Positions 46,798 through 55,501 of a DNA stretch of 64,000 nucleotides are shown here, piece after piece. Within the stretch, counting starts at the first letter, position 1; every line of letters starts with the position of its first letter. The position numbers and the translations under genes are program-made. The notes beneath the pieces were generated by a model that did not search any database, was not told the origin of the DNA, and was given only the letters and a program-made list of their open reading frames with translations. Source of the stretch: Marinobacter psychrophilus (GTDB lineage: Bacteria; Pseudomonadota; Gammaproteobacteria; Pseudomonadales; Oleiphilaceae); NCBI RefSeq assembly GCF_001043175.1, contig NZ_CP011494.1, forward strand, positions 3,162,001 to 3,226,000, given 5' to 3'.

Positions 46798-47100
46798 GAC
46801 CCGAAATATGTGAAAAGTGTGCCATTGTAGATAATGTAAGGCTTGCGCTCAAGAAGCGTAAAACCGGGGCAGATTTGTTCTCTGGTGCAAACTCGATACG
46901 TCGCCATCAACACTACACCTGGGCCAATACCGAAGAGTATTAAGCCTGGCGCAAGGTAGGTTCCGACTCTTCGAAGGCGGATTCGGTAGTGAGAGAGATG
47001 CAGATATCGAAATCTTGGGCTTATTTCTGAACAATGGTCGTGTTTTTTTGCTACTTTCTACCTGTAAATCATAGCCATACACTGTGGAATATCTTATCCG
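46798..47100. other. Intergenic region, no gene recognised
   Basis: The 303 bases between the DUF3297 gene and the Gfo/Idh gene, which are divergent, hold no credible frame. Near 46865 the text CCGGGGCAGATTTGTT resembles the CCGGGACAGATTTATT phrases found elsewhere in the window, so remnants of a small repeat family may be present. Confidence 0.3.
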
Positions 47101-48978
47101 ATGGATCTGTTCACGAAAGTTAGCACCAAACCACATTACGAATCCTATACGTGGGGCAAGCACCGCAGTATTTTTGCATCGGTTATTTACTGGTTGATTT
47201 TCATTCTCAGGATTTTCTCGCCACTGCAGTGGATAAAGCTCAGCTTCCGGAAACCGCAGGCGGCGAATAACGACGAGAAAGAGAGAGTAGATTTTCACGC
47301 CATGCACTCAGAGCTCTATCTGCTGGTTGTGCTGTGCCTGTCGCTGGCCTTCTATTTTATTCCGTCCTTCATTCCGGCCCTTCCGGGTATCCCTGAGGCA
47401 ATAATCTCCGGGCTGGATCTGCTCTCGTACCTCATTGTATCGCTGCTGCTGTTTGAATCGGTGATGTGGCTTATCTACTACATGCTGCTTCGGATTCTTA
47501 TCGAAAAGCACCTGACCATATTTAACGAAGCGGAGTACTTTATTGCCTTGCCATTTGTACTGGCAACGCAGTTTTTCCTGCTGGCAGAGCTCCTTGGTGT
47601 AGGCGTGTCTGAGGTGTTGGCGCTAGCGCTGAACCTGGATTTCGAAGGTTATCAGGCAGCCCAAACGACGCAGCTGGCGATAGGCACGTTTGGATACATC
47701 TATACGGCACTCATTATTGCCAACATTATTAATCTGATACCAGCCATTCCCGTTGGTCGTCGGCCAAACATCACGATTATCGGCGCGGGCGATGTGGTCA
47801 GGCATCGCATGCTTCCCGCCTTACTTGGTAAAAAGCTGTATTTGCCCGGACAGGTTGCCATCATCAGCTCTGACATTGACCAGAGCTTTCAGGATCAGCT
47901 CAAGAAAGATGGCGTGGCGTTTCAGGTGCTGAAGAGCGGTGCGTCCAGTGAAGACAAAGTGCAGGAGGTCGTTAAATTTATAAAAAAACGATCGTCTTAC
48001 GCGATTATTGCAACGCCTACAGAGAGCCATTTTGGATACGTTTCAGCTCTGGCCAAAGAAGGTATTGTTTTTGGCGTTGAAAAACCTCTGGTCGCCACTG
48101 CTGCCGAACTGGCGGTTCTCCGGCCGTGCCAGGATCAGCTGATGGCACGGGGTTTCCTGTTCAGTTACTACTGGCTGGAAAAAGCATTGCCCCTCAACTA
48201 TTTCCTCACGTTGAATCCGCAGTACCACCGTTTCCTCGATATCAACGTAAACAGCAGTCCAGAAAACCGCCCAGTGGGGCCTGATGCGCTTGCCTATCTT
48301 CGTCTGCAACTCGGGAAGCTGACCAGCGTTGATATCACCTTTTTGGAAGGTGATGATCCCCGCGAATGGAGCCTGGCGAAGGAGACCGGAGGTCTGTTTT
48401 TTGAGACCCTAATACACCCCATAACGCTGCTAAACCATGTGCTGGACACACCGTTGCGACTGAAAGACTTGCGTGCTGAATGGTACGTTTTGAAAGATTT
48501 GCCGGAGGTGCTAAACAGCAACTCGCTTGTCTTAAACGATTATGGCGCCAGCTATGTTTCATTACGCTCACACCCGGATGCTACCTGTGCAATTAACATA
48601 CGCACGGGTAAGTTTATGGCGGTTGAAGAGCGCTTGATGGTAATGGTGTTTGAAAACGGTGTTATCCGTATGGATCTGGATACCCGGAAATGTTCAATCA
48701 GCTGCCCCAAGGCGGGTTCACTGGCTAACGTCACAATTCAGGCGCGTCCAGAAATGGCCAATGGAGGAGGGGCTCCGAAATACGATATACAAATGACGCT
48801 CTTTGACAGCTTTGTTCATAACCAGGGGCACTGGAATGCGCAACGTTATGATGATTATCCCAGCCAGATAGACGTGCTGTCTGCGATGACAGATTGGCTG
48901 AAAGCTGACGAGGAGGAGTCGCACTTTTACCGGCCAACACCTCTAAGTAAAGCGGATTACAGAAAACTCGGATTGTAG
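47101..48978 (+). CDS. Membrane-anchored Gfo/Idh/MocA-like oxidoreductase
   Basis: A 625-residue protein of unusual architecture. Residues 1-220 contain about six hydrophobic segments and a short charged loop (residues about 45-65). At residue 222 a Rossmann domain begins: NITIIGAGDVVRHRMLPALLG is the dinucleotide-binding loop, and SYAIIATPTESHFGYVSALAKEGIVFGVEKPL contains the E-K-P motif that carries the catalytic-region lysine in Gfo/Idh/MocA enzymes. The remaining 250 residues are a C-terminal alpha/beta domain of this family. The enzyme is thus tied to the inner membrane with its dehydrogenase part probably cytoplasmic. Substrate unknown, perhaps a sugar or cyclitol derivative. Confidence 0.78.
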   Translation: MDLFTKVSTKPHYESYTWGKHRSIFASVIYWLIFILRIFSPLQWIKLSFRKPQAANNDEKERVDFHAMHSELYLLVVLCLSLAFYFIPSFIPALPGIPEAIISGLDLLSYLIVSLLLFESVMWLIYYMLLRILIEKHLTIFNEAEYFIALPFVLATQFFLLAELLGVGVSEVLALALNLDFEGYQAAQTTQLAIGTFGYIYTALIIANIINLIPAIPVGRRPNITIIGAGDVVRHRMLPALLGKKLYLPGQVAIISSDIDQSFQDQLKKDGVAFQVLKSGASSEDKVQEVVKFIKKRSSYAIIATPTESHFGYVSALAKEGIVFGVEKPLVATAAELAVLRPCQDQLMARGFLFSYYWLEKALPLNYFLTLNPQYHRFLDINVNSSPENRPVGPDALAYLRLQLGKLTSVDITFLEGDDPREWSLAKETGGLFFETLIHPITLLNHVLDTPLRLKDLRAEWYVLKDLPEVLNSNSLVLNDYGASYVSLRSHPDATCAINIRTGKFMAVEERLMVMVFENGVIRMDLDTRKCSISCPKAGSLANVTIQARPEMANGGGAPKYDIQMTLFDSFVHNQGHWNAQRYDDYPSQIDVLSAMTDWLKADEEESHFYRPTPLSKADYRKLGL

Positions 48979-49071
48979 TGGTCAAAAATCAGGCGAAATG
49001 GCCCGACTTTTAAGGTGAGCTTTGCAACCAGCTACGAGCTGATAGAGCATATCAGTTGATGGTTACCGAGC

Positions 49072-49260
49072 TTAATGCGGACCTTTTTCGGCGGAGTTGC
49101 CACAGCCATCAGCACTGCTACTGCCGCTACTGCCGCTACTACTGCAACCGTTACAGCTGCCACAACCTGAAGACTTCTTACCCAAACCGGGTATCCACCG
49201 GCGCGCCACGAAAACCACCGCTGCCAATACGCAAAGCCCGACAATAATGTTCTGCCACAT
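49072..49260 (-). CDS. FeoB-associated Cys-rich membrane protein
   Basis: A 62-residue protein. An N-terminal membrane helix (residues about 4-20) is followed by a short basic stretch and a Ser/Gly/Cys-rich tail with four cysteines (SGCGSCNGCSSSG and DGCGNS). Proteins of this shape are commonly encoded just after feoB and are thought to assist ferrous-iron uptake, perhaps by binding iron. It starts 21 bases after the feoB stop in the same operon. Confidence 0.8.
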   Translation of the reverse strand: MWQNIIVGLCVLAAVVFVARRWIPGLGKKSSGCGSCNGCSSSGSSGSSSADGCGNSAEKGPH

Positions 49261-49281
49261 AGTACCTCCTCAACAAGATTC

Positions 49282-51156
49282 TCAGTAAGTCAGTAACGCC
49301 GAGATTTGGTACGTTGCCCAAGCTGCAAAATAAGCCAGACCGAATAGGTAGAACGTAAACAGCGCGGTTGATTTCACCGAGTTGGTTTCTCTTCTGACAA
49401 CCGCAATGGTGGCAATACACTGGGGCGCGTAAACAAACCAGGCGAGATAGGCAAAAGCCACGGGTAAACTCCAGCTGCTGTACAACGCACTGCCCAATGC
49501 GTGATCTCCGCCAGCCACGGCGTAGACTGTCGCTAATGCACTTACAGCCACCTCTCGTGCGGCCATAGAAGGAATCAGTGCAATACACATCTGCCAGTTA
49601 AAACCAAGAGGGGCAAAGAAGGGCTGCATCCAGTTACCCAACATGCCAGCAAAGCTGTACTCAATCGCTGATCGAGTGGCGTCCACAGGAGCGCCGGGGT
49701 AACTGGCCAGAAACCACAAGATGACCGAAAGCGACAAAATGATCGTGCCGACACGGCGCATGAAAATCCACACTCGCTCCCGCAAACCGATGAAGACGTG
49801 ATACGCCATAGGCCATCGGTAACTGGGCAATTCCAGTAATAGCGGGAACTCTTCACGGGCCTGACGGCGCCGCATTATCCAGGCGACCAATGAAGCGCTT
49901 GCAACCCCGGCAAAATAAAGCCCGAAGAGGGTTAAACCCTGCAAATTGAATACGCCTGCTATCGTCTTGCGAGGAATAAAAGCCCCGATAATCAAGGCAT
50001 AAACCGGTAAGCGCGCCGAGCAAGTCATCAACGGCGCCACCATAATCGTAATAAAACGCTCGCGCGGATCCGATATCGTTCGGGTAGCCATAATGCCCGG
50101 CACTGCGCAGGCGAAGCTGGACAATAAGGGGATAAAAGACCTTCCTGAAAGCCCGAGCCCGCGCATGGGGCGATCTAGCAAAAATGCAGCACGTGTAAGG
50201 TAGCCACTGTCTTCCAGTAGCAAGATAAACAGAAACAGAAGGATAATCTGGGGAAGAAAAACGATAACGCCGCCAACACCGGCGATAATACCGTTTACCA
50301 AAAAGTCGCGCAGAATACCGACAGGTAGAATATAGGTCAATAAATCACCCAGCATACCAAAGCCCGCATCTATGGCATCCACAGCGGGTGTGGCCCAGGC
50401 AAAAACAGCCTGAAAAACCACCAGCAGTATCGTAAAAAGAACCACCAGACCCAAAACAGGGTGCATCGCCACCTGATCCAAACGATCCTGCCAGCGCGGC
50501 GTTTGAGCAGGTTGAATGACGTGAGAACGTATTAGACTTGCGATCTTATCGTACAGTGCCTCAACCGATTCCTGGCGGTCGCTCAGTGCCAGTGCCTGGG
50601 CATCCCCAGTCTGCTCGTGGGCATATTGGTTCAGCTGATGTTTGAGTGCATCCACACCGTGGCTGTTTACGGCGATCGTCTCAATCACTGGAATGCCAAT
50701 GTCTTTAGACAAGCTGGCCGTATCGATGCTTATCCCCCGACTGCGGGCCGTATCCATCTGATTCAGAGCAAGAATCAGGGGCCGATTCAAACTGCGCAGT
50801 TCCATTACCAAGCGCAACCCCAGGCGCAGGTTGGTGGCGTCTACGACCGCAATAAGCACATCAGGCCTGGCTTCGCCCCGAATATTCCCCAGAATAAAAT
50901 CACGTGCAACCTGCTCGTCAGGAGAGGTTACAAAAAGACTGTAGGTGCCGGGAAGGTCGAGGAGTTCCGCTTTTTTACTGAGGCCGTTAATCATGCCCGA
51001 ACGCCGTTCAACGGTAACGCCGGGGTAATTGGCCACCTTGGCTCGTGCACCGGTTAAACGGTTAAAGAGAGACGTTTTTCCGCCGTTAGGGTTTCCTATC
51101 AGTGCAAAACTTAGCGGTGCCTTGTCAGCGTCGATATTTGCTTTAATTTGGCTCAA
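49282..51156 (-). CDS. feoB: Ferrous iron transporter B
   Basis: A 624-residue protein if started at TTG 51156. The N-terminal G domain has G1 GNPNGGKTSLFN, the G2/G3 region VTVERRSG and DLPGTYSL, and G4 NQMD. Two Gate-like regions with several helices and SFACAVPGIMATRT follow, then the second half with MAAREVAVSALATVYAV. It transports Fe2+ across the inner membrane. The frame continues to 51279, but this overlaps feoA; GTG 51171 or TTG 51156 are more credible starts. Middle gene of feoA-feoB-Cys-rich protein. The length is slightly below the 750-residue E. coli form. Confidence 0.93.
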   Translation of the reverse strand: MSQIKANIDADKAPLSFALIGNPNGGKTSLFNRLTGARAKVANYPGVTVERRSGMINGLSKKAELLDLPGTYSLFVTSPDEQVARDFILGNIRGEARPDVLIAVVDATNLRLGLRLVMELRSLNRPLILALNQMDTARSRGISIDTASLSKDIGIPVIETIAVNSHGVDALKHQLNQYAHEQTGDAQALALSDRQESVEALYDKIASLIRSHVIQPAQTPRWQDRLDQVAMHPVLGLVVLFTILLVVFQAVFAWATPAVDAIDAGFGMLGDLLTYILPVGILRDFLVNGIIAGVGGVIVFLPQIILLFLFILLLEDSGYLTRAAFLLDRPMRGLGLSGRSFIPLLSSFACAVPGIMATRTISDPRERFITIMVAPLMTCSARLPVYALIIGAFIPRKTIAGVFNLQGLTLFGLYFAGVASASLVAWIMRRRQAREEFPLLLELPSYRWPMAYHVFIGLRERVWIFMRRVGTIILSLSVILWFLASYPGAPVDATRSAIEYSFAGMLGNWMQPFFAPLGFNWQMCIALIPSMAAREVAVSALATVYAVAGGDHALGSALYSSWSLPVAFAYLAWFVYAPQCIATIAVVRRETNSVKSTALFTFYLFGLAYFAAWATYQISALLTY

Positions 51157-51160
51157 TTTT

Positions 51161-51466
51161 CTATCTACCACCCACTTGGGTGACCTCTTCAACACAAATT
51201 TTAGCCGCTTCGGCACGGCGTAAGGCGAACTTGGTTCCATTGACCTGAACCGCCATGGGGTCGCCACCAAACAGACCAAAACCTATCACCTTAAGATGAG
51301 CACCCGGAAGGAACCCAAGCTCTTTAAGCCTTAGGCCAACTTGCTCGTCATGGGAGCCAAATAGAGATTGCGGGAGTAAGCCGGTGACCCTCAAAGTCGC
51401 GCCCTTTCGGCACTGATCGAGGCGGGTTTGGGTCTGCAGTGCACTGGGAAATACAGCCGAATTCAT
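51161..51466 (-). CDS. feoA: Ferrous iron transport protein A
   Basis: A 101-residue SH3-like protein. The core reads LRLKELGFLPGAHLKVIGFGLFGGDPMAVQVNGTKFALRRAEAAKICVE, the standard FeoA domain, with about 30 extra residues at the N-terminus. I place the start at 51466 (MNSAVFPS), since the frame upstream of it overlaps a likely Fur box. FeoA is cytoplasmic and needed for FeoB activity. It ends within a few bases of the feoB start, so translation is coupled. Confidence 0.9.
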   Translation of the reverse strand: MNSAVFPSALQTQTRLDQCRKGATLRVTGLLPQSLFGSHDEQVGLRLKELGFLPGAHLKVIGFGLFGGDPMAVQVNGTKFALRRAEAAKICVEEVTQVGGR

Positions 51467-51491
51467 AGGGGTAATACTCACTAGTCGCAAA

Positions 51492-51506
51492 TGAGATTGA
51501 TTTTCA
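51492..51506. promoter_or_regulatory. Fur-box-like palindrome before feoA
   Basis: TGAGATTGATTTTCA matches the 7-1-7 Fur consensus (TGATAAT-N-ATTATCA) at 11 of 14 positions and lies 26 bases before the feoA start codon. Iron repression of feoAB by Fur is the expected control. Confidence 0.55.
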
Positions 51507-51667
51507 AGTAGAGTAGCGCACTTACAATGCTCCCGCAATCAGTAGGAGGCTCCTCTTTATTGACTCAGAGCAAGGTTTCGCGGGGTTTTTATTCGGGGTG
51601 TACAGCTGGGCAGCAGATTACTCAAACGCCCCAGCCGTATCGTAAAAACTAATGGAAATCGACCAAC

Positions 51668-52768
51668 TTACTCGTACACATCCAGCAGAGTCAGCTTCTC
51701 AAAATCTGGAACCACACCCAACCCCGGGCGATCACTGAGGATCATCCGGCCGGAACACACCTCAGGCGCTCCCGTTGCCAACTGGGAGGTATTGTAATTG
51801 TGAAGATCGGTTGTCGTCAGCAACGCTTTTGCCGGAGTGCTGGCCGCCAGATGCGCAAAAGCAGCTGTGGCTATACCGCTGCCCCAGGCATCTTCAATGG
51901 TCATTGCTGTGCCAGCATCTACGCACACGTCCCGAATGACCCGTGATGGCGTCAAACCGCCAACCCGACTGATTTTCAGGGCCATGGCGTCCATCGCATC
52001 GTCACGCAAGGCCCGCTGCACATCGGCCAGGCAGTTCAGGCTTTCGTCCAGTTTAACCGGGTGGCGGATTCGACGGCGAACCGACAGGCACTCCTCATAG
52101 CTGTAACAGGGCTGTTCGAGATAGATCTCCAAATCTTCAAGCGCCCGCGAGAATCGCACGGCTTCATCCTGGCGCCAGGCGCGGTTGATGTCGCACATCC
52201 AAAGCTCGTCTGCATGTTTGCCCTTGCTCAGAGTGCGCACCAGATCGATATCTTCCTCAACACTATGCCCCAGCTTGATCTGAAACCGGCGAAAGCCTTC
52301 TGATCGAAACTGACGCAAAGATTCTTCCATCTGATCCGATTCCGCCAAAGGGACATTTCGGTGCAGCGGCATAGACGGCGAGAGCAGCCCGCCGAGCAAG
52401 GCGTAGACTGGCAGCCCAGCATGCTTGCCCAACAAATCCCAGCAGGCAATATCAATGGCCGCCTTGGCAACCGCATGCCCGGTCAGCGCCTGGTTCATGC
52501 ACTCGTGAATACGCGTGGTGTGCGTGGGATCCTCACCTATCACACTGGGCGCCAGCAGCGACAGGCAAGAGGGAATCCCCTCCGAAAACGCCGCCATATA
52601 GTTAGGGCCGCAGGGGCAGGCTTCGCCGTAGCCATGCAGCCCCGTATCAGTGGTCACCACCACCACTGTACTGGTAAACACCTGATGCGATCTTCCTCCC
52701 GCAAAGGCATACGCCTTACCCGTGTAGGTTAAATCGGCCGTATACACCGCAATACTCTCAATACGCAT
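51668..52768 (-). CDS. Enolase-superfamily (MR/MLE) enzyme, HpbD-like
   Basis: A 366-residue member of the mandelate racemase/muconate-lactonizing group. Catalytic lysines stand at K165 (FQIKLG) and K265 (MALKISRVGG), and metal ligands at D193 (MCDIN), E219 (LEQP) and D241 (LDES). This lysine-lysine set is that of dipeptide epimerases and N-methylated proline 2-epimerases. Spacing and the flanking text resemble the hydroxyproline-betaine 2-epimerase (HpbD) described in marine bacteria. That would fit the betaine transport and proline-racemase-family genes in this window. Specificity is inferred; other proline-betaine or N-succinyl substrates remain possible. Confidence 0.82.
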   Translation of the reverse strand: MRIESIAVYTADLTYTGKAYAFAGGRSHQVFTSTVVVVTTDTGLHGYGEACPCGPNYMAAFSEGIPSCLSLLAPSVIGEDPTHTTRIHECMNQALTGHAVAKAAIDIACWDLLGKHAGLPVYALLGGLLSPSMPLHRNVPLAESDQMEESLRQFRSEGFRRFQIKLGHSVEEDIDLVRTLSKGKHADELWMCDINRAWRQDEAVRFSRALEDLEIYLEQPCYSYEECLSVRRRIRHPVKLDESLNCLADVQRALRDDAMDAMALKISRVGGLTPSRVIRDVCVDAGTAMTIEDAWGSGIATAAFAHLAASTPAKALLTTTDLHNYNTSQLATGAPEVCSGRMILSDRPGLGVVPDFEKLTLLDVYE

Positions 52769-53076
52769 GTCGCGCCTCCTCGTCCGGCAGCATTCAATTT
52801 GTCTTCAGCATAGTAGTCAAAGGCTTATGGCGCCGAGATTTCCTTACACGAATCCGCGACCTCGCATAGCCCTTAAGGGAAGGGTCGTTGCCTGAGCAGG
52901 CAAAAGCGTAAGTTTAAGGTAGAAAAATCGAGGTAAATTGTGAAGAGCAGACTCACTGTGGAATTACCGGACGCTTACCGAAAACTGACAAAAAGGCGCA
53001 GCGGCAAAACGCAAGATTTGGCCTCGGTACAGCCCTATAGCAAAGAGTACAGAGGGTGCCGCACCTGGTTAGATTG
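52769..53076. other. Intergenic region before the toxin gene
   Basis: No gene is recognised in these 308 bases. A plus-strand frame of 64 codons from 52940 begins MKSRLTVELPDAY and has a weak ribosome site, but it overlaps the toxin gene and matches no family I know. Base composition starts to become more AT-rich to the right. Confidence 0.3.
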
Positions 53077-53358
53077 CTATCGTTCACCCTCCAGGCTGTG
53101 CCATACCCGCAGAATGATGATGACACTGGCGTGAACTGAATATCGAACGATGTACTTTCCGAAAATCATATCTCGAATGGAATTAGGCACTGGTGCCATT
53201 TCCACTTGAGTGCCCATTTTGGGGAAATCTGGAAGCAACTCGATTTTACCAACCAATTCGATGGCGATCCTGGCCGCCGCCGACGGGTTGTTAACCGCGA
53301 TGAACGCCCTGAGGCGCTTTAAATCTTCAATGGCTTCATCCGTGTAAACCAGTTTCAC
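53077..53358 (-). CDS. RelE/ParE-family toxin
   Basis: A 93-residue protein of the ParE fold. It has an N-terminal strand and two helices (YTDEAIEDLKRLRAFIAVNNPSAAARIAIEL), then LPDFPKMGTQVE and strands ending in YIVRYSVHASVIIILRVWHS. The conserved RVWHS/E-like ending is typical of ParE toxins, which inhibit gyrase, although RelE-type RNases share the fold. Its start overlaps the stop of the upstream antitoxin by four bases (ATGA), the standard toxin-antitoxin layout. Confidence 0.9.
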   Translation of the reverse strand: MKLVYTDEAIEDLKRLRAFIAVNNPSAAARIAIELVGKIELLPDFPKMGTQVEMAPVPNSIRDMIFGKYIVRYSVHASVIIILRVWHSLEGER

Positions 53359-53627
53359 TTGCCTGACCTAGGCGCATCCTGCTCGTTCTCGGTTCCCCAA
53401 CTATTAAGCCAACGGTGTACTTCACTGGCATCAACCAACTTGCCTTGTGCGGCAGATTCCATTGCTTCCAGCGTTTGCGTCCATCGCTCCTGCTCTAGCT
53501 GCTGCTTTTCTATGTATTCCGACAATGCCTGGTTGATTACCCAGCTCTTACTCCGATGAAGCCTACCGGCGATGGCTTCCAGATGCTGCTCAACTTCTGC
53601 TTGAAGACGAACTGTAGTGACACTCAT
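53355..53627 (-). CDS. Ribbon-helix-helix antitoxin
   Basis: A 90-residue protein whose first 50 residues form a ribbon-helix-helix DNA-binding domain: TVRLQAEVEQHLEAIAGRLHRSKSWVINQALSEYIEKQ. The C-terminal part (EAMESAAQGKLVDASEVHRWLNSWG) would wrap the toxin. It should neutralise the downstream ParE/RelE toxin and repress its own promoter; a minus-strand TATAAT lies about 40 bases upstream near 53665. The pair is a typical accessory or integron-borne addiction module. Confidence 0.9.
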   Translation of the reverse strand: MSVTTVRLQAEVEQHLEAIAGRLHRSKSWVINQALSEYIEKQQLEQERWTQTLEAMESAAQGKLVDASEVHRWLNSWGTENEQDAPRSGK

Positions 53628-53870
53628 GACGAAACCCTCAGACCCAATAACTACACTGTATTACATTATAGTCGGTAAAGGTGCGGCGGTCATCGTCAGA
53701 TTCAAAAATCATCTCACGCCGATTTCGGCGAAACCTCGAACGGCAGAACTTACCGACAAATTCCAGTCGCCGCTGCCTGGTCATTCCCTGGCTCCTTCCA
53801 CGGTTCTAATCGATGCCGGATAAAGTGAAAGATTACAGCGAAAAGGCAAGACCTGACCCCGGCACTTTAC

Positions 53871-54362
53871 TTAAATCTCGTCACATCGATTTGTAAATAC
53901 ACGAACAACTTTTTCACGTAGTGTTTTATAGTTCAAGTAGTAATCAGGCGACCTATAAATAATACCATTTTCATCATCGCTATCTGGCTTACCATTAATC
54001 CGCAAAATATCTTTCTTAAAGTCTCCAATGAAAACACCACCAGCTGTTCCTTGAAATGGGCTGTCAAACCTAAGGGTAGTTAATTCACCAGACATACTAA
54101 AGAACACCCATATACCATACTTTTTGAAACGATAATATTTTTTATTAATCCTTAGTAAAAGCTGGTCAGTGATGTGCTTAGGGCGATTATTATCGGTGAT
54201 CATTAGTTCAGGCTCTTCAGCAACAAAATATCTACTTTTAAACTCCTCAATTGTCATTCCTGAGCTAATATCACACCTATATTTAGACATCCCCGAAGCC
54301 TGACATGTTAATGACAGTGCCATCAAAAACATTATAAAAAGTAATTTACTTAAATTACTCAT
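53871..54362 (-). CDS. Secreted protein of unknown function
   Basis: A 163-residue protein with a signal peptide (residues about 4-22, LLFIMFLMALSLTCQASG). A GGGGGAG site precedes the ATG at 54362, which is why I prefer it to the longer frame starting at 54404. The mature part holds GMTIEEFKSRYFV, a family-free strand-rich region, and three cysteines. I do not recognise a domain. It is AT-rich compared with the left of the window, consistent with acquisition. Confidence 0.65.
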   Translation of the reverse strand: MSNLSKLLFIMFLMALSLTCQASGMSKYRCDISSGMTIEEFKSRYFVAEEPELMITDNNRPKHITDQLLLRINKKYYRFKKYGIWVFFSMSGELTTLRFDSPFQGTAGGVFIGDFKKDILRINGKPDSDDENGIIYRSPDYYLNYKTLREKVVRVFTNRCDEI

Positions 54363-54449
54363 ATCTCCCCCATAATCTTTAAAGCTGAGCGCACCGGTTG
54401 ACATTGACGTAGCCGAGCGGAGTCAAGGGTCTCAGTGTGGCGCGAATGG

Positions 54450-54818
54450 CTATACACCCGACTTGGGCTCGTGAATCAGGGTCACCAAGTCCGGCGCGAT
54501 TGGCATTTTCCTGAACGGGCTAACATTAGCGCCACCCGTATTACCCTGGGATACCAGACTAAATACCGTTTTAGTCGCAGCGTCAACGATCCAAAAAAGC
54601 TGACCTACAGCTTCTTTGGCTGAGCGACTGCGAAAGGCCCATACCAGCATCAACACATGAACTTCAACGTGCCAAAAAGTCGATTCATGGCCAATCACAT
54701 GGGCTCGTTCCAGATGGGCAAACTCCTGCTGAGCGTCCTCAACTGACTCTGCCCAACAAGCATTCGCCAGTTCGGCTTAAACGAAGGAGGCAATCCGCTG
54801 TGAATAAGTGCGTTTCAT
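54450..54818 (-). pseudogene. DUF3703 gene with in-frame stop
   Basis: Read in one frame from the ATG at 54818, the sequence gives a complete DUF3703-like protein interrupted by one TAA after residue 13 (QRIASFV-stop-AELANACW). The rest is well conserved: SVEDAQQEFAHLERAHVIGHE, HVEVHVLMLVWAFRSRSAKE and QGNTGGANVSPFRKMPIAPDL. The same stop is present in the truncated copy near 58890, so the mutation is older than the duplication. Reinitiation at an internal GTG (54698) would give 82 residues. DUF3703 has no known function. Confidence 0.75.
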
Positions 54819-55479
54819 CAACACCTCCATCCAATCACACTAAAATCGGGAATCATTTTCACACGGGACCCCATCGTGATCCCCATCCATTTTAGTGTTT
54901 GGACAATTTTTGACAAAATACTCAGCTTCAGCTTTTGAGTTCATTTGACTGCAGTGTTGTCTGCCATCACATTTGAAACTTGATTTTTTTTGGTTACTGC
55001 TCTGGTTAGCGCTTACGGCTTCACTAGAAACGATTGTTAATGAGCCTTTAACGGACTCTCGCCTTTCACATACAGTTCCTTGGGGCACGCTGCCGTATAA
55101 AACTCTACCGTCTTTTGTGATGCACTTTAATTGTTCACCAGATCCAGAGTAAGTCTCCGAGTTTTGCATGAACGGCAAATCATTTTGTTGGTATAAAGAG
55201 TTTCCGTACCACCCAGCAACCAAAACTATGGCAAGTATGAAGATTTTGTTCATTGCGGAGGTGTTTTTCCCTTTTCAGTTGATCCTAACGAGGCTGCAAA
55301 ATAACTATAGAGCCTTGTTACAATGATGCTCCTACGCAGAATCTAGACGTTTTTTCGATGACAAGTGCTCCAGATTTTTAAAATCGGCGCTATTTTTGGA
55401 TTACTTATTGACCAATTCTAGATCCAATAAAGCCTCCGACCTTTTTCTACTGCCTTAAATAAATCTGTCCCGGTTTTCG
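54656..55479. repeat. 824-bp direct repeat, copy 1
   Basis: This segment and 58769-59592 have exactly the same length and differ only by scattered substitutions. Each contains the first part of the DUF3703 pseudogene, the complete excalibur-domain gene, an imperfect inverted repeat (CCTAACGAGGCT with AGAGCCTTGTTA) upstream of that gene, and the phrase AAATAAATCTGTCC at the right end. The copies are 4.1 kb apart and flank a chemoreceptor, a binding protein and an IS3-family remnant. Confidence 0.85.
54840..55253 (-). CDS. Excalibur-domain protein, copy 1
   Basis: A 137-residue protein with an N-terminal hydrophobic helix (residues 3-16) that acts as signal or anchor. A middle region has two cysteines (LKCITKDGRVLYGSVPQGTVCERR), and a C-terminal excalibur domain follows: SFKCDGRQHCSQMNSKAEAEYFVKNCPNTKMDGDHDGVPCEND. 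The aspartate-rich DGDHDGVPC loop resembles EF-hand calcium sites and is the hallmark of the domain, found in secreted proteins and some nucleases. No nuclease residues are present. An almost identical second copy is at 58953. Confidence 0.85.
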   Translation of the reverse strand: MNKIFILAIVLVAGWYGNSLYQQNDLPFMQNSETYSGSGEQLKCITKDGRVLYGSVPQGTVCERRESVKGSLTIVSSEAVSANQSSNQKKSSFKCDGRQHCSQMNSKAEAEYFVKNCPNTKMDGDHDGVPCENDSRF

Positions 55480-55501
55480 CGTTCACGTTGACATTCGACA
55501 C

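Noticed and set aside
52940..53134. 64-codon plus-strand frame starting MKSRLTVELP
   Set aside because: The start looks like a ribbon-helix-helix protein, but the rest does not, and the frame overlaps the toxin gene on the other strand.
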